From: Symbiodinium natans
Taxonomy: Eukaryota > Sar > Dinophyceae > Suessiales > Symbiodiniaceae
NCBI GenBank assembly: GCA_905221605.1
Contig: CAJNDS010002430.1
Coordinates: forward strand, 127,520 to 191,519
Direction: 5' to 3'
DNA: 64,000 nt
The position numbers were made by a program, and so were the translations under genes. Positions 43,703 through 57,383 of the stretch are shown here, in pieces (within the stretch, counting starts at the first letter, position 1; each line of letters begins with the position of its first letter). Under the pieces are notes generated by a model that did not search any database, was not told the origin of the DNA, and saw only the letters and a list, made by a program, of their open reading frames with translations.

Positions 43703-46613
43703 GTGCAGAAGAGCTGCGAGCTTCATGGCTTTGGGATGCGGGCCCGAGTACTCACGCATGCCCTTCTCCACCACATGAAGGAAGTCAACCTCAGGAGTCA
43801 CTGGGTGAACCAAGCTGTTGCCGGGATCGTAGCCGCAGCGGATGACGTTCGTGAGCTCATAGAAGCGCGGCGCATCTTCCATGCTCCTCTCAAGAAGCCC
43901 GCACCTGACGTAAAAGTCGATCTTGGCCGTCCGTCCTCCCTGCTGCTGCAAAGCATCCTCCAGCTTCACTGGCTCTGCACTCTGAAGGCACTTCTTCTCT
44001 CCTGCCATCACTTCGCTCACGGACCAGCTCAGAGACTCGCCTGGCTTCTCCGGATTCTTGCCAGCCTTTAGCGCAACCACGTGCAGAGTCGTCTCAGAGC
44101 TGCATGTGGAAGCTGCTTTGCAGAGGTCTTGGAGCAGCTGCATCAAAGCTCTGATGGCGGCTCCCGCGGCTCGCTTCTGTGTCTCCTCCGTCTCCTTCAG
44201 ATCCGTAGCCTGCATGCTCACCACGACATACTCCTCAAGGTCCACATCGCACGGGTGGAGCACCTGCTGGAACCGGAAGCTGCCAGCAGGACGTGTCAGC
44301 CTCTGAAGCGAGGAGCGATCGATGGCGTCCCGCAGGCCTTGACTGAAGTCGCCGTCGAAGCGCTCTTCCAGCAACTCGGCCAGCTTGCAATGGGGGCAGG
44401 TGGCGTTGCAGTCGGCTTGGAGGCAAGGCGTGCGTCTGACGAAGCCCTCGATGTCCTTGATGCGGTCGCAATCGACACCTCGAAATACGGGGTGCTGTGT
44501 CAGGGCCTCGGTCCCGAGCACGTGCACCGACTTGCTGCTCAGGCCCATGGCTCTGCAAAGGTCCTCGACAATGTCCTGGACGTCCGCCTGGAGCTCCTCA
44601 GCTGAACGGGCGCCTGCCTGCGTGACCACCAGACGAAGGAGCTTATGGAGCTTGTGCTGAATGCGGGGGGTGGTCGGGAAGAGCGAGATGCTTACCAAGG
44701 CATCCTTGTCTGTGCGGAACTCCATGCGGTTCCGGAAGATTTGGGGCGCCCCGGGCCTCAGTGTAGTCTGCCCTTCTGAGCTGTTGCCATTGCAAGCAGC
44801 CGCAGCTCTCAGCCTGCAGAGGCGTCCAGCAATCTCGGGGAAGAGGTTCGACGAGATGAAGCCAGCGACATCAAGATAGACGATCTTGCTCTCAGCAGCG
44901 CGAGGTTCCGGAATAAAGGCCGTAGGCAAACAGCACGGCACCGTAAACTCGTCTTGGACAAGCCGTCTCAGAACGAGGCCTCGTGACACCATGATCTCCA
45001 GCATGACCTTCCTCTCCAGATCGGTGATGCCTTCCCTGGCCCACAGCTTCTTGAGGAGATCCCAAGTTATGATGCCGCTTGTCTTGAAGCGATACACCGC
45101 CTGGGTCATGCTCCTGCTGACGTCATCGATCGTGTTCTTGTACTCCTCCGAGTGTTCGAGGCCGCTCTCTTCCCAGAATCGCAAGCTCATGATGGAGGAG
45201 AGCGCCACTGCAACCCTCCTGATGTTCAACACCACGCATCTCCCCAACTCATCTGCGTCGAACCAGAACAGCGTCCCCAAGGAGTGCAGAAGTCGCAGCA
45301 CCTTGGGCACCTCCTCTTTGGAAATGCCGATTGGCCTCATGCCACCAAGTAACGCTTCGACTTGCTCGAGTCGCAGCGAGTGGCACTGCACCCGAACAAT
45401 CAGCTCCGTTGCCGCTACATCATGCCCGCTCTTCCAGCTCACATGGGCGGACTCCGGGGCCACGAAGCGGTGCCCGAGCACAGCATGGGTCCCTTGCAGG
45501 TCCTTTGACAGCACAGCCGAACCCCCTACGCCTATTTGGCGCGGACGCGAAAGGCTGGCGTCAAGGTCATTCGGGTCGACCTTGAGCTCGAAGGACTCAC
45601 CCAGCTCGGAAAGCAGGTCGTGCGCAAGCAACCACGCTGCTGGATGTAGCTCTGCCTGCAGTCCGACGTGCGGTGGCGTGGCAGAACGTGCCGGTGCCGT
45701 TCTTTCCCATTCTGGAATGGGCGAGAGGACTTCGCTTGCGAGCCGCTGGAGACTGCTTCGCAAGGGCCCGATGTCTGCTTCTGCATTCTCGGAGAAGTTC
45801 TCTACCGGATGCAGCCATCCCAGGTTGTCCCCGACTCGCTGAAGTTGGCGGCTCAGCCGGGGCAGCTGCTGAAGCAAGAGGTTGATGCGCTCCTCCATCT
45901 TTTGTTTGTCGAAGTCTGGATGCCGACTGGCCCACTTGGTGCCAACGATCACGACTGGTGGGGCCGACTCAGAGCTCTGCGAGGAGTTTGAGGCCAAGCC
46001 ATCGTAGCCATGGTCAGCGTCCACCGCATACTGGGCCACCGCCCACAACCAGAACTTGAGATCCTGCCACGCCTCCTCCAAGCCACAGCTCGTGTCGCAG
46101 AAGACCACGTAGATGCCGCGGCCGTGGAAGTAGAGCAGGTTACAGAGGACGTATGCCTGCTGGCCGGGGAAGTCCCAGCACTGGAGTCTGGGCCGCAGCG
46201 CGGGATTTGCATCTTCGCCTTCGCTATCGCTAGAAGAGCTGGACTCCAAGGCCAGGTCGTCCAATAGCCGCGGCCCCACGGTCTCTGGCAGCTCCTCCTT
46301 GGGCTCGGCATCGCGCTGACTTGCCTTGGCCGTAGCGCCTGCGGCGGTGGCATCTGCGCGCTCGGACTCTTCCGGAGGCATCCCCGGGGACTCTGGGGCT
46401 GGCTGCCTTCCGACCAACGCCTCTGGCTTGTACGTGGAGCTTGCGGCGGTGCTCCTCCTCCTCCTCCTCCGCTCACGACAGGCAGTCTCATCGTACATTC
46501 GCGCATCGCACTCCTCCCACTCATGCGAGAGATGCTCCTGGGCTTGTCCGGCCCAGACGTGCACACCGTGTGTGGAGACTTCGTCGCGACTTGGCTGCTT
46601 GCCCCTCAGCCGC
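43703..46613 (-). CDS. Roc (C-terminal part) and COR exon of the ROCO protein, copy B
   Basis: Paralog of 11274-14196. Starts after GCCAAG with RLRGKQPSRDEVSTHGV; acidic insert with SSSSDSEGED; G3 motif in WDFPGQQAY; G4-like VGTKWASRHPD, again lacking the usual Asp; COR segments VLRLLHSLGTLFWFD, GIITWDLLKKLW and GLVLRRLVQDEFTVP. The unrecognised C-terminal third has CNATCPHCKL. I end the exon at 43703, where CTGCAC is followed by GTGCCC: a GT donor in phase 0 that joins AKRLWEH of the next exon. If not spliced, the frame runs on to a stop at 43649. Differences from copy A are mostly small in-frame indels in low-complexity parts, consistent with selection on the protein. Confidence 0.8.
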
Positions 46614-46769
46614 CTTGGCACAAGGCCCGGGACATGGCATACAGATGACCTCTACCACTATAGACTATAGACTCTGACCATGCGGACTGGTGACTGGTGA
46701 ACTAATTGCCACACGAGGGCTTTGCTAAGAAGCTCGAAAAGTGCCACTCGCCCCCCCCCCCTCAGCTGC

Positions 46770-46864
46770 CTCATGGTGGTCGTCTTTCCGGCGCGACCCC
46801 GGCCGACGAAGCAAAGACGGACCACTGGCAACGGCGCCCTGCCCGATTTCTGCCACTTCTCCAG
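46770..46864 (-). CDS. P-loop (Walker A/G1) exon of the Roc GTPase, copy B
   Basis: 95 nt, LEKWQKSGRAPLPVV then RLCFVGRGRAGKTTTM. GC donor (ATGAG then GCAGCTGAG); the GT present in copy A is absent, followed here by a run of G on the coding strand. One residue differs from copy A (Trp to Ser). Confidence 0.8.
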
Positions 46865-46949
46865 CTGTTGGCGACCTTACCGCATGTGCAGGCAGTGGCT
46901 TGTCCGAGCACAAGCCCTTCGTGATACATGGCCAAAATTATGCTACACA

Positions 46950-48740
46950 TAGTTGAAAGGTCTCACAATGGGCTTTCCCACTTCCAATTTGCTTGCTCAT
47001 TCTCACACTCTTCAAATATTCCTAGGAGGCTCTCGGTTCATGGAACGGTGAGCTGAAATCGCAGGTTCTCTATGGAGGTTAACCACTATTGAATCTGAAC
47101 GCCCCCTTCGTAATGCTCCCATTTCTTATCTAGACTTACTGAGGAGCGATTCGAAAATGAACCGGAGGAGGTCACACCCCGAATCCAATCCCGAATCAGT
47201 CAAATAGCTTCTAGACCTAGTTTATCTTAGATCGGCTACTGTCAGTACCGTGCTCTCATACACCCCACACCCAGACGGCCACAAAACGTAATCAAAAGCA
47301 TAATCAGACATTGATCAAAATACGTGCCGGCTTCCGTACACGGTCTTCGTTTAAGCGCGGAATCTGCACGTCTAAGTGCAGAATCAGCACATGCAAACTC
47401 ACATTCTGATTCAAAGCCCAAAAAACACTGCAAATCTTCAGCCGAGTAGCGTTCATTGTTTTTCTGCTCCCTGTGGGCAGCCTGTAGCCAAGAATCTATT
47501 TCAAGGGTGGCATCCAAAACTCACATGCCTCAACATCCGGCCGCGCACGAATTTGCTTACCCAATTCAACACACAGTTTTGGGGTCTCCAGCTCACTCAC
47601 CTGTTTTTTTCCGTACCCCATACGGACAATTTCGCTTCTTTTGATGAGCGCGACGGGGTTCATCTGCCGCCTGCACTAGGCTCTGTTTCCCCAACCCCCC
47701 TTGTGGGCTCAAAAAGCCACACGTGGTTGCAAAGCACAGCCTCACGGAACAAACGCACGCAACCTTTAGTCTCAAGCTGATGGCAACCATGGCAACAAAC
47801 AATTTCCCGTCTGAACACAGAGCGTCGGGTGTTTTTCAATAAGGCATTTTGAAGCTTTGGTCTTGCAATTATCTGTGCTGATGGATACGGACAATACGCG
47901 CATTTGCCACGGTTCCGTGCTTGTTCGATGTATGGTACAGTGCTCCCAAAAGAGTTGCATTTGGAACCAAGAAAGATGGAGTTGGTACCGCCAAAGTACC
48001 AGCCACATATGGCAGGGAGAACATCAGGATGAAACCTGGGCCCTCTGCGACTCGGCTTGAGCCCAGAGCCCCATTTCGCAATTTGTAATTTCTGTGATTT
48101 TTTGTGACTTCCCACCATGATGCCCCCAACGACCCATGACACATGCCCCATGCCAAAAACATCCGCCCTCTGCATTCGGTGTGATCCCTGTCGATAGGGG
48201 CAGGCCATAGTTGAAACATCTTGAAGCCCGGCAGGATCCCATCCAAATGTAGTGGCCAGACGGTGAGGCCACACAGCTATGGTATGGTACAGCTTCCGAC
48301 AGGCCGAATAGCCTCCCGACCCGCGGTTGCCCGGCACGTGCTGCGGCGCTCGACACTGGTTTCAGACAGGTATCCAGATGCACGAAGCATGACAGACAGA
48401 AAGAGGTGTTCAAGAAGGGCCCGCCTGATTCCTCTTGCAGGCCTCTCTTATATCGGCTTCGGCCTGGGAAGGGGTTGATGGTACGGGATTCTGGGACCTA
48501 GGGTTTTTTCCGGCAGGGCTCCCACTTATTGCGGTACGCGACCTGTTGCAGCAATGTCTGAATCCGAAACCTACACTCTGCTGTTGCTACATCGGGTCAC
48601 AAGTCTGGAAAACTGGTGTAGCTAAGCCATCTACGACCCACTCTCTCCAGGGGTGGAGTATGTGGGAGTCATACGCGGATGGCGTATTTTCCTGTGGGGT
48701 CGCCCCTCTATTTGCTACCTTTCGTCCTCAGCGTGAAGTG
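46950..48740 (-). other. Intron between last LRR and P-loop exons, copy B
   Basis: Counterpart of 14500-16400 with many indels. No gene recognised. At about 48740-48830 the segment carrying exon A1 in copy A is missing: the two AGTGCTCGGGG...TTTTCGCGT phrases that flank A1 are fused into one. Confidence 0.5.
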
Positions 48741-49678
48741 TTAGACGAAAGGCGTTGCATTCCCGGGGTCGGCAAAAAGTGCTCGGGGCTGGGCTTTTGG
48801 CTCCGGGGCTTTTCGCGTCGAAGGCTTGAATGTGGCTGTTACCTTCGAAAGTACCCTGGCAAAGAGAGCTGACATCCTGATTTGTATAGGAAAAAGTGTG
48901 TCACTTTCGGGGCAGGGCAGTTTCAAATGGGATTCCTGGCAGAATTCTGGCCCTGATTTCACTTCAGGCCTCGATGTGGAAGAATGTGCGATCTCAGGCT
49001 TATGCATGGGACGAACCGTGACATCGCGAAGGCGCAACTTGCCAATCAACGGGCGCAATTTCGCGGAAATTCTGCCTGATGCCCATCTGAGATGGGTTCT
49101 GAAACATGATGGTCTTCAAGGCTGCTCAGCCTTCCTTCACACGCTTTCGGGTGCTACAAGTAGCTTTGCGCCAGCTTTGCGCACCATGGCCTTGGGGCGC
49201 GTTCCGGGAGGCTCTCGCTTCCGCTATGTCACTTCCTGGCGATGCCTTCTAAGAAGTGTGATTGTCCCTACAATGTACATACGGTTGTCATCGAAGTCCC
49301 TCGACTACACCGTACACCGTACTCTTTCTGCCATATTGCCTGCGAGTGGGGTATGTGGGCGGAGGGGCGAGGTGGTCCCGCGAAATATGCGGGACTATTT
49401 CCATGGACCACAGTGCTTCTGGTCAGAGCCCACAGACGATGATTCCATCGCTAAACAAAAATTGCGAGCCCAGAAAAGCCCTGTAAACCTGCAAACTCTC
49501 AACCCTAAACCCTGAGCCTAAACCCTGAAGCCCAAACCCGAAGCCCTCCGACGCCGTCTGACATGTCTGAACGGAAGTTGCGGAAAAAACGCTCGGGGCT
49601 TTGGGCCCCGGACCAGGCCTTGGGCTTTGCGAGTGCTTGGGGGGACGTAACTTCGGAGCACTCCGTAGCACTCCGGGC

Positions 49679-49762
49679 CTTGGCTCCCTCGGCACCGATC
49701 TGGTTGCGGTCAAGCTGGATAAAGGTGACGCTGCCGTTCGTCTTGAGGGCCTCGGCTAAGGC
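49679..49762 (-). CDS. LRR exon B1
   Basis: 84 nt, phase 0. Exposed core FIQLDRNQIGAE. Last LRR of copy B before the P-loop exon. Confidence 0.85.
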
Positions 49763-50972
49763 CTGCGGCGAGGGGATGGTGCAGGTCCGCAGCTGGCGGC
49801 TTTGGGGGAGCACGCAGGGCCGCCTTTATATCGGCTTGGGGCTGGCCAGGGGCTGTTGTATGGGGCTTCCGGAACCCCCAGTTATTCCGGGGAGCGATCT
49901 GCTGCTGCAATCAGAATCCCAAATCTACACCATGCCCTTGCTACATCTGGTCACAAACCTGAAAAAGAATTCTACACTCGAAGGCAATACGTCGTCTACG
50001 AAGATCAACTACAGTACGAATGAGCAACGTTTAGCAGCACACATGAGAAGAAGGATTACAGCAATATGAAGGAGCAATACACCAACAAAACTGGTAACGC
50101 CAAGTAATTGCAACATTAGCAACATAGCAGCATGCGGATGCCTGCATCATGTGGCTGTTACCTTCGAGGTTACCCTGGCAAAGAGAGCTGCCATCCTGAT
50201 TTGTATAGGAAAAAGTGTCACTTTCGGGGCAGGGCAGTTTCAAATGGGATCCCTGGCAGCATTCTGGCCCTGATTTCACTTCAGGCCTCGATGTGGAAGA
50301 ATGTGCGATCTCAGGCTTATGCATGGGAGAACCGTGACATCGCGAAGGCGCAACTTGCCAATCAACGGGCTCAATTTCGCGTAATTCTGTTCTGAAACAT
50401 GATGGTCTTCAAGGCTGCTCAGCCTTCCTTCACACACTTTCGGGTGCTACAAGTAGATTTGCGCCAGCTTTGCGCACCATGGCCTTGGGGCGTGTTCCGG
50501 GAGGCTATCGCTTCCGCTATGTCAGTTCCGGGCGATGCCTTCTAAGAAGTGTGATTGTCCCTACAGTTGTACATACGGTTGTCATCGAAGTCCCTCGACT
50601 ACACCGTACACCGTACTCTTTCTGCCATATTGCCTGCGAGTGGGGTATGTGGGCGGAGGGGCGAGGTTGTCCCGCGAAATATGCGGGACTATTTCCATGG
50701 ACCACAGTGCTTCTGGTCAGCGCCCACAGACGATGATTCCATCGCTAAACAAAAATTGCGAGCCCAGAAAAGCCCTGTAAACCTGCAAACTCTCAACCCT
50801 AAACCCTGAGCCTAAACCCTGAAGCCCAAACCCGAAGCCCTCCGACGCCGTCTGACATGTCTGAACGGAAGTTGTGGAAAAAACGCTCGGGGCTTTGGGC
50901 CCCGGACCAGGCCTTGGGCTTTGCGAGTGCTTGGGGGGACGTAACTTCGGAGCACTCCGTAGCACTCCGGGC

Positions 50973-51056
50973 CTTGGCTCCCTCGGCACCGATCTGGTTG
51001 GCAGCGAGGTCGATGGAGGTGACGCTGCCGTTCGTCTTGAGGGCCTCGGCTAAGGC
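50973..51056 (-). CDS. LRR exon B2
   Basis: 84 nt, phase 0. Exposed core SIDLAANQIGAE; differs from B4 only at residue 14 in the core. Confidence 0.85.
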
Positions 51057-52273
51057 CTGCGGCGAGGGGATGGTGCAGGTCTGCAGCTGGCGGCTTTGGG
51101 GGAGCACGCAGGGCCGCCTTTATATCGGCTTGGGGCTGGCCAGGGGCTGTTGTATGGGGCTTCCGGAACCCCCAGCTATTCCGGGGAGCGATCTGCTGCT
51201 GCAATCAGAATCCCAAATCTACACCATGCCCTTGCCACATCTGGTCACAAACCTGAAAAAGAATTCTACACTCGAAGAGTATACGTCGTCTGCGAAGATC
51301 AACTACAGTACGAATGAGAAACGTTTAGCAGCACACATGAGAAGAAGGATTACAGCAATGTGAAGGAGCAATACACCAACAAAACTGGTAACGCCAAGTA
51401 ATTGCAACATTAGCAACATAGCAGCATGCGGATGCCTGCATCATGTGGCTGTTACCTTCGAGGCTACCCTGGCAAAGAGAGCTGCCATCCTGATTTGTAT
51501 AGGAAAAAGTGTGTCACTTTCGGGGCAGGGCAGTTTCAAATGGCCCCGATTTCACTTCAGGCCTCGATGTGGAAGAATGTGCGATCTCAGGCTTATGCAT
51601 GGGACGAACCGTGACATCGCGAAGGCGCAACTTGCCAATCAGCAATTTCACGGAAATTCTGCCTGATGCCCATCTGAGATGGGTTCTGAAACATGATGGT
51701 CTTCAAGGCTGCTCAGCCTTCCTTCACACGCTTTCGGGTGCTACAAGTAGCTTTGCGCCAGCTTTGCGCACCATGGCCTTGGGGCGTGTTCCGGGAGGCT
51801 ATCGCTTCAACTATGTCAGTTCCGGGCGATGCCTTCTAAGAAGTGTGATTGTCCCTACAATTGTACATACGGTTGTCATCGAAGTCCCTCGACTACACCA
51901 TCCCGTACACCGTACTCTTTCTGCCATATTGCCTGCAAGTGGAGTATGTGGGCTGGGTTGGGCGAGGTGGTCCCGCGAAATATGCGGGACTATTTCCATG
52001 GACCACAGTGCTTCTGGTCAGAGCCCACAGACGATGATTCCATCGCTAAACAAAATTTGCGAGCCCAGAAAAGCCCTGTAAACCTGCAAACTCTCAACCC
52101 TAAACCCTGAGCCTATACCCTGAAGCCTCCACCCGAAGCCCTCCGACGCCGTCTGACATGTCTGAACGGAAGTTGTGGAAAAAACGCTCGGGGCTTTGGG
52201 CCCCGGACCAGGCCTTGGGCTTTGCGAGTGCTTGGGGGGACGTAACTTCGGAGCACTCCGTAGCACTCCGGGC

Positions 52274-52357
52274 CTTGGCTCCCTCATCACCGATCCGGTT
52301 GAAACTAAGGTGGATATTGGTGACGCTGCCGTTCGTCTTGAGCACCTCGGCTAAGGC
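52274..52357 (-). CDS. LRR exon B3
   Basis: 84 nt, phase 0. Begins ALAEVLKTNG; exposed core NIHLSFNRIGDE. Confidence 0.85.
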
Positions 52358-53568
52358 CTGCGGCGAGGGGATGGTGCAGGTCCGCAGCTGGCAGCTTTTA
52401 GGGGAGCACGCGGGGCCGCCTTTATATCGGCTTGCGGCTGGTCAGGGGCTGTTGTATGGGGCTTCCGGAACCCCCAGTTATTCCGGGGAGCGATCTGCTG
52501 CTGCAATCAGAATTCCAAATCTACGCCATGCCCTTGCTACATCTGGTCACAAACCTGAAAAAGAATTCTACACTCGAAGAGTATACGTCGTCTGCGAAGA
52601 TCAACTACAGCACGAATGAGAAACGTTTAGCAGCACACATGAGAAGAAGGATTACAGCAATGTTATGGAGCAATACACCAACAAAACTGGTAACGCCAAG
52701 TAATTGCAACATTAGCAACATAGCAGCATGCGGATGCCTGCATCATGTGGCTGTTACCTTCGAGGCTACCCTGGCAAAGAGAGCTGCCATCCTGATTTGT
52801 ATAGGAAAAAGTGTGTCACTTTCGGGGCAGGGCAGTTTCAAATGGGATTCCTGGCAGCATTCTGGCCCTGATTTCACTTCAGGCCTCGATGTGGAAGAAT
52901 GTGCGATCTCAGGCTTATGCATGGGACGAGCCGTGACATCGCGAAGGCGCAACTTGCCAATCAACGGGCTCAATTTCGCGTAATTCTGTTCTGAAACATG
53001 ATGGTCTTCAAGGCTGCTCAGCCTTCCTTCACACACTTTCGGGTGCTACAAGTAGATTTGCGCCAGCTTTGCGCACCATGGCCTTGGGGCGTGTTCCGGG
53101 AGGCTATCGCTTCCGCTATGTCAGTTCCGGGCGATGCCTTCTAAGAAGTGTGATTGTCCCTACAGTTGTACATACGGTTGTCATCGAAGTCCCTCGACTA
53201 CACCGTACACCGTACTCTTTCTGCCATATTGCCTGCGAGTGGAGTATGTGGGCGGAGGGGCGAGGTGGTCCCGCGAAATATCCGGGACTATTTCCATGGA
53301 CCACAGTGCTTCTGGTCAGAGCCCACAGACGATGATTCCATCGCTAAACAAAATTTGCGAGCCCAGAAAAGCCCGGTAAACCTGCAAACTCTCAACCCTA
53401 AACCCTGAGCCTAAACCCTGAAGCCCAAACCCGAAGCCCTCCGACGCCGTCTGACATGTCGGAGCGGAAGTTGTGGAAAAACGCTCGGGGCTGGGGCTTT
53501 TGGGCCCCGGACCAGGCCTTGACCTTTTGGGGGGATTTAACTTCGGAGCACTCCGTAGCACTCCGAGC

Positions 53569-53652
53569 CTTGGCTCCCTCGGCACCGATCTGGTTGGCAG
53601 CAAGGTCGATGAAGGTGACGCTGCCGTTCGTCTTGAGGGCCTTGGCTAAGGC
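53569..53652 (-). CDS. LRR exon B4
   Basis: 84 nt, phase 0. Begins ALAKALKTNG; exposed core FIDLAANQIGAE. The intron just 3' of the donor is shortened compared with other units. Confidence 0.85.
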
Positions 53653-54875
53653 CTGCGGCGAGGGGATGGTGCAGGTCCGCAGCTGGCGGCTTTGGGGGAG
53701 CACGCAGGGCGTCCTTTATATCGGCTTGGGGCTGGCCAGGGCCCTGGGGCTGTTGTATGGGGCTTCCGGAACCCCCAGTTATTCCGGGGAGCGATCTGCT
53801 GCTGCAATCAGAGTTCCAAATCTACGCCATGCCCTTGCTACATCTGGTCACAAACCTGAACAAGAATTCTACACTCGAAGGCTATACGTCGTCTACGAAG
53901 ATCAACTACAGTACGAATGAGCAACGTTTAGCAGCACACATGAGAAGAAGGATGACAGCAATATGAAGGAGCAATACACCAGCAAAACTGGTAACGCCAA
54001 GTAATTGCAACATTAGCAACATAGCAGCATGCGGATGCCTGCATCATGTGGCTGTTACCTTCGAGGTTACCCTGGCAAAGAGAGCTGCCATCCTGATTTG
54101 TATAGGAAAGAGTGTGTCACTTTCGGGGCAGGGCAGTTTCAAATGGCCCCGATTTCACTTCAGGCCTCGATGTGGAAGAATGTGCGATCTCAGGCTTATG
54201 CATGGGACGAACCGTGACATCGCGAAGGCGCAACTTGCCAATCAGCAATTTCACGGAAATTCTGCCTGATGCCCATCTGAGATGGGTTCTGAAACATGAT
54301 GGTCTTCAAGGCTGTTCAGCCTTCCTTCACACGCTTTCGGGTGCTACAAGTAGATTTGCGCCAGCTTTGCGCACCATGGCCTTGGGGCGTGTTCCGGGAG
54401 GCTATCGCTTCAACTATGTCAGTTCCGGGCGATGCCTTCTAAGAAGTGTGATTGTCCCTACAATGTACATACGGTTGTCATCGAAGTCCCTCGACTACAC
54501 CGTACACCGTACTCTTTCTGCCATATTGCCTGCGAGTGGGGTATGTGGGCGGAGGGGCGAGGTGGTCCCGCGAAATATGCGGGACTATTTCCATGGACCA
54601 CAGTGCTTCTGGTCAGAGCCCACAGACGATGATTCCATCGCTAAACAAAATTTGCGAGCCCAGAAAAGCCCTGTAAACCTGCAAACTCTCAACCCTAAAC
54701 CCTGAGCCTAAACCCTGAAGCCTAAACCCGAAGCCCTCCGACGCCGTCTGACATGTCTGAACGGAAGATGTGGAAAAAAACGCTCGGGGCTGGGGCTTTT
54801 GGGCCCCGGACCAGGCCTTGGGCTTTGCGAGTGCTTGGGGGGACGTAACTTCGGAGCACTCGTAGCACTCCGGGC

Positions 54876-54959
54876 CTTGGCTCCCTCATCACCGATCCGG
54901 TTTCCATCGAGGTCGATACGGGCGACGGTGCCGTTCGTCTTGAGGGCCTCGGCTAAGGC
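54876..54959 (-). CDS. LRR exon B5
   Basis: 84 nt, phase 0. Exposed core RIDLDGNRIGDE, preceded by TVA instead of SVT. Confidence 0.85.
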
Positions 54960-56082
54960 CTGCGGCGAGGGGATGGTGCAGGTCCGCAGCTGGCAGCTTT
55001 TAGGGGAGCACGCGGGGCCGGCTTTTTATCGGCTTGGGGCTGGCCAGGGGCTGTTGTATGGGGCTTCCGGAACCCCCAGCTATTCCGGGGAGCGATCTGC
55101 TGCTGCAATCAGAATTCCAAATGTACGCCATGCCCTTGCTACATCTGGTCACAAACCTGAAAAAGAATTCTACACTCGAAGGCAATACGTCGTCTACGAA
55201 GATCAACTACAGTACGAAGTAGCAACGTTTCGCAGCACACATGAGAAGAAGGATTACAGCAATATGAAGGAGCAATACACCAGCAAAACTGGTAACGCCA
55301 AGTAATTGCAACATTAGCAACATAGCAGCATGCGGATGCCTGCATCATGTGGCTGTTACCTTCGAGGTTACCCTGGCCACTGATTTCACTTCAGGCCTCG
55401 ATGTGGAAGAATGTGCGATCTCAGGCTTATGCATGGGACGAGCCGTGACATCGCGAAGGCGCAACTTGCCAATCAACGGGCTCAATTTCGCGTAATTCTG
55501 TTCTGAAACATGATGGTCTTCAAGGCTGCTCAGCCTTCCTTCACACACTTTCGGGTGCTACAAGTAGATTTGCGCCAGCTTTGCGCACCATGGCCTTGGG
55601 GCGTGTTCCGGGAGGCTATCGCTTCAACTATGTCAGTTCCGGGCGATGCCTTCTAAGAAGTGTGATTGTCCCTACAATGTACATACGGTTGTCATCGAAG
55701 TCCCTCGACTACACCGTACACCGTACTCTTTCTGCCATATTGCCTGCGAGTGGGGTATGTGGGCGGAGGGGCGAGGTGGTCCCGCGAAATATGCGGGACT
55801 ATTTCCATGGACCACAGTGCTTCTGGTCAGAGCCCACAGACGATGATTCCATCGCTAAACAAAATTTGCGAGCCCAGAAAAGCCCTGTAAACCTGCAAGC
55901 TCTCAACCCTAAACCCTGAGCCTAAACCCTGAAGCCTCCACCCGAAGCCCTCCGACGCCGTCTGACATGTCGGAACGGAAGTTGCGGAAAAGACGCTCGG
56001 GGTTTTGGGCCCCGGACCAGGCCTTGGGCTTTGCGAGTGCTTGGGGGGACGTAACTTCGGAGCACTCCGTAGCACTCCGGGC

Positions 56083-56166
56083 CTTGGCTCCCTCATCACC
56101 GATCTGGTTGCCATCGAGGTAGATTTGGGTGACGCTGCCGTTCGTCTTGAGGGCCTCGGCTAAGGC
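56083..56166 (-). CDS. LRR exon B6
   Basis: 84 nt, phase 0. Exposed core QIYLDGNQIGDE. The adjacent intron has a short duplication of TATATCGGC. Confidence 0.85.
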
Positions 56167-57299
56167 CTGCGGCGAGGGGATGGTGCAGGTCCGCAGCTGG
56201 CAGCTTTGGGGGAGCACGCAGGGCCGCCTTTATATCGGCATATATCGGCTTGGGACTGGCCAGGGGCTGTTGTATGGGGCTTCCGGAACCCCCAGTTATT
56301 CCGGTGAGCGATCTGCTGCTGCAATCAGAGTTCCAAATCTACGCCATGCCCTTGCTACATCTGGTCACAAACCTGAAAAAGAATTCTACACTCGAAGGCA
56401 ATACGTCGTCTACGAAGATCAACTACAGTACGAATTAGCAACGTTTAGCAGCACACATGAGAAGAAGGATGACAGCAATATGAAGGAGCAATACACCAGC
56501 AAAACTGGTAACGCCAAGTAATTGCAACATTAGCAACATAGCAGCATGCGGATGCCTGCATCATGTGGCTGTTACCTTCGAGGTTACCCTGGCCACTGAT
56601 TTCACTTCAGGCCTCGATGTGGAAGAATGTGCGATCTCAGGCTTATGCATGGGACGAACCGTGACATCGCGAAGGCGCAACTTGCCAATCAACGGGCTCA
56701 ATTTCGCGTAGTTCTGTTCTGAAACATGATGGTCTTCAAGGCTGTTCAGCCTTCCTTCACACGCTTTCGGGTGCTACAAGTAGCTTTGGGCCAGCTTTGC
56801 GCACCATGGCCTTGGGGCGCGTTCCGGGAGGCTCTCGCTTCCGCTATGTCACTTCCTGGCGATGCCTTCTAAGAAGTGTGATTGTCCCTACAGTTGTACA
56901 TACGGTTGTCATCGAAGTCCCTCGACTACACCATACACCGTACTCTTTCTGCCATATTGCCTGCGAGTGGAGTATGTGGGCGGAGCGGCGAGGTGGTCCC
57001 GCGAAATATGCGGGACTATTTCCATGGACCACAGTGCTTCTGGTCAGAGCCCACAGACGATGATTCCATCGCTAAACAAAATTTGCGAGCCCAGAAAAGC
57101 CCTGTAAACCTGCAAGCTCTCAACCCTAAACCCTGAGCCTAAACCCTGAAGCCTCCACCCGAAGCCCTCCGACGCCGTCTGACATGTCGGAACGGAAGTT
57201 GCGGAAAAGACGCTCGGGGCTTTGGGCCCCGGACCAGGCCTTGGGCTTTGCGAGTGCTTGGGGGGACGTATCTTCGGAGCACTCCGTAGCACTCCGGGC

Positions 57300-57383
57300 C
57301 TTGGCTCCCTCAGCACGGATCTCGTTGGAACGGAGGTTGATTACGGTGACGCTGCTGTTCGTCTTGAGGGCCTCGGCCAAGGC
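57300..57383 (-). CDS. LRR exon B7
   Basis: 84 nt, phase 0. Begins ALAEALKTNS; exposed core VINLRSNEIRAE, with Arg replacing the otherwise constant Gly23. Confidence 0.8.
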
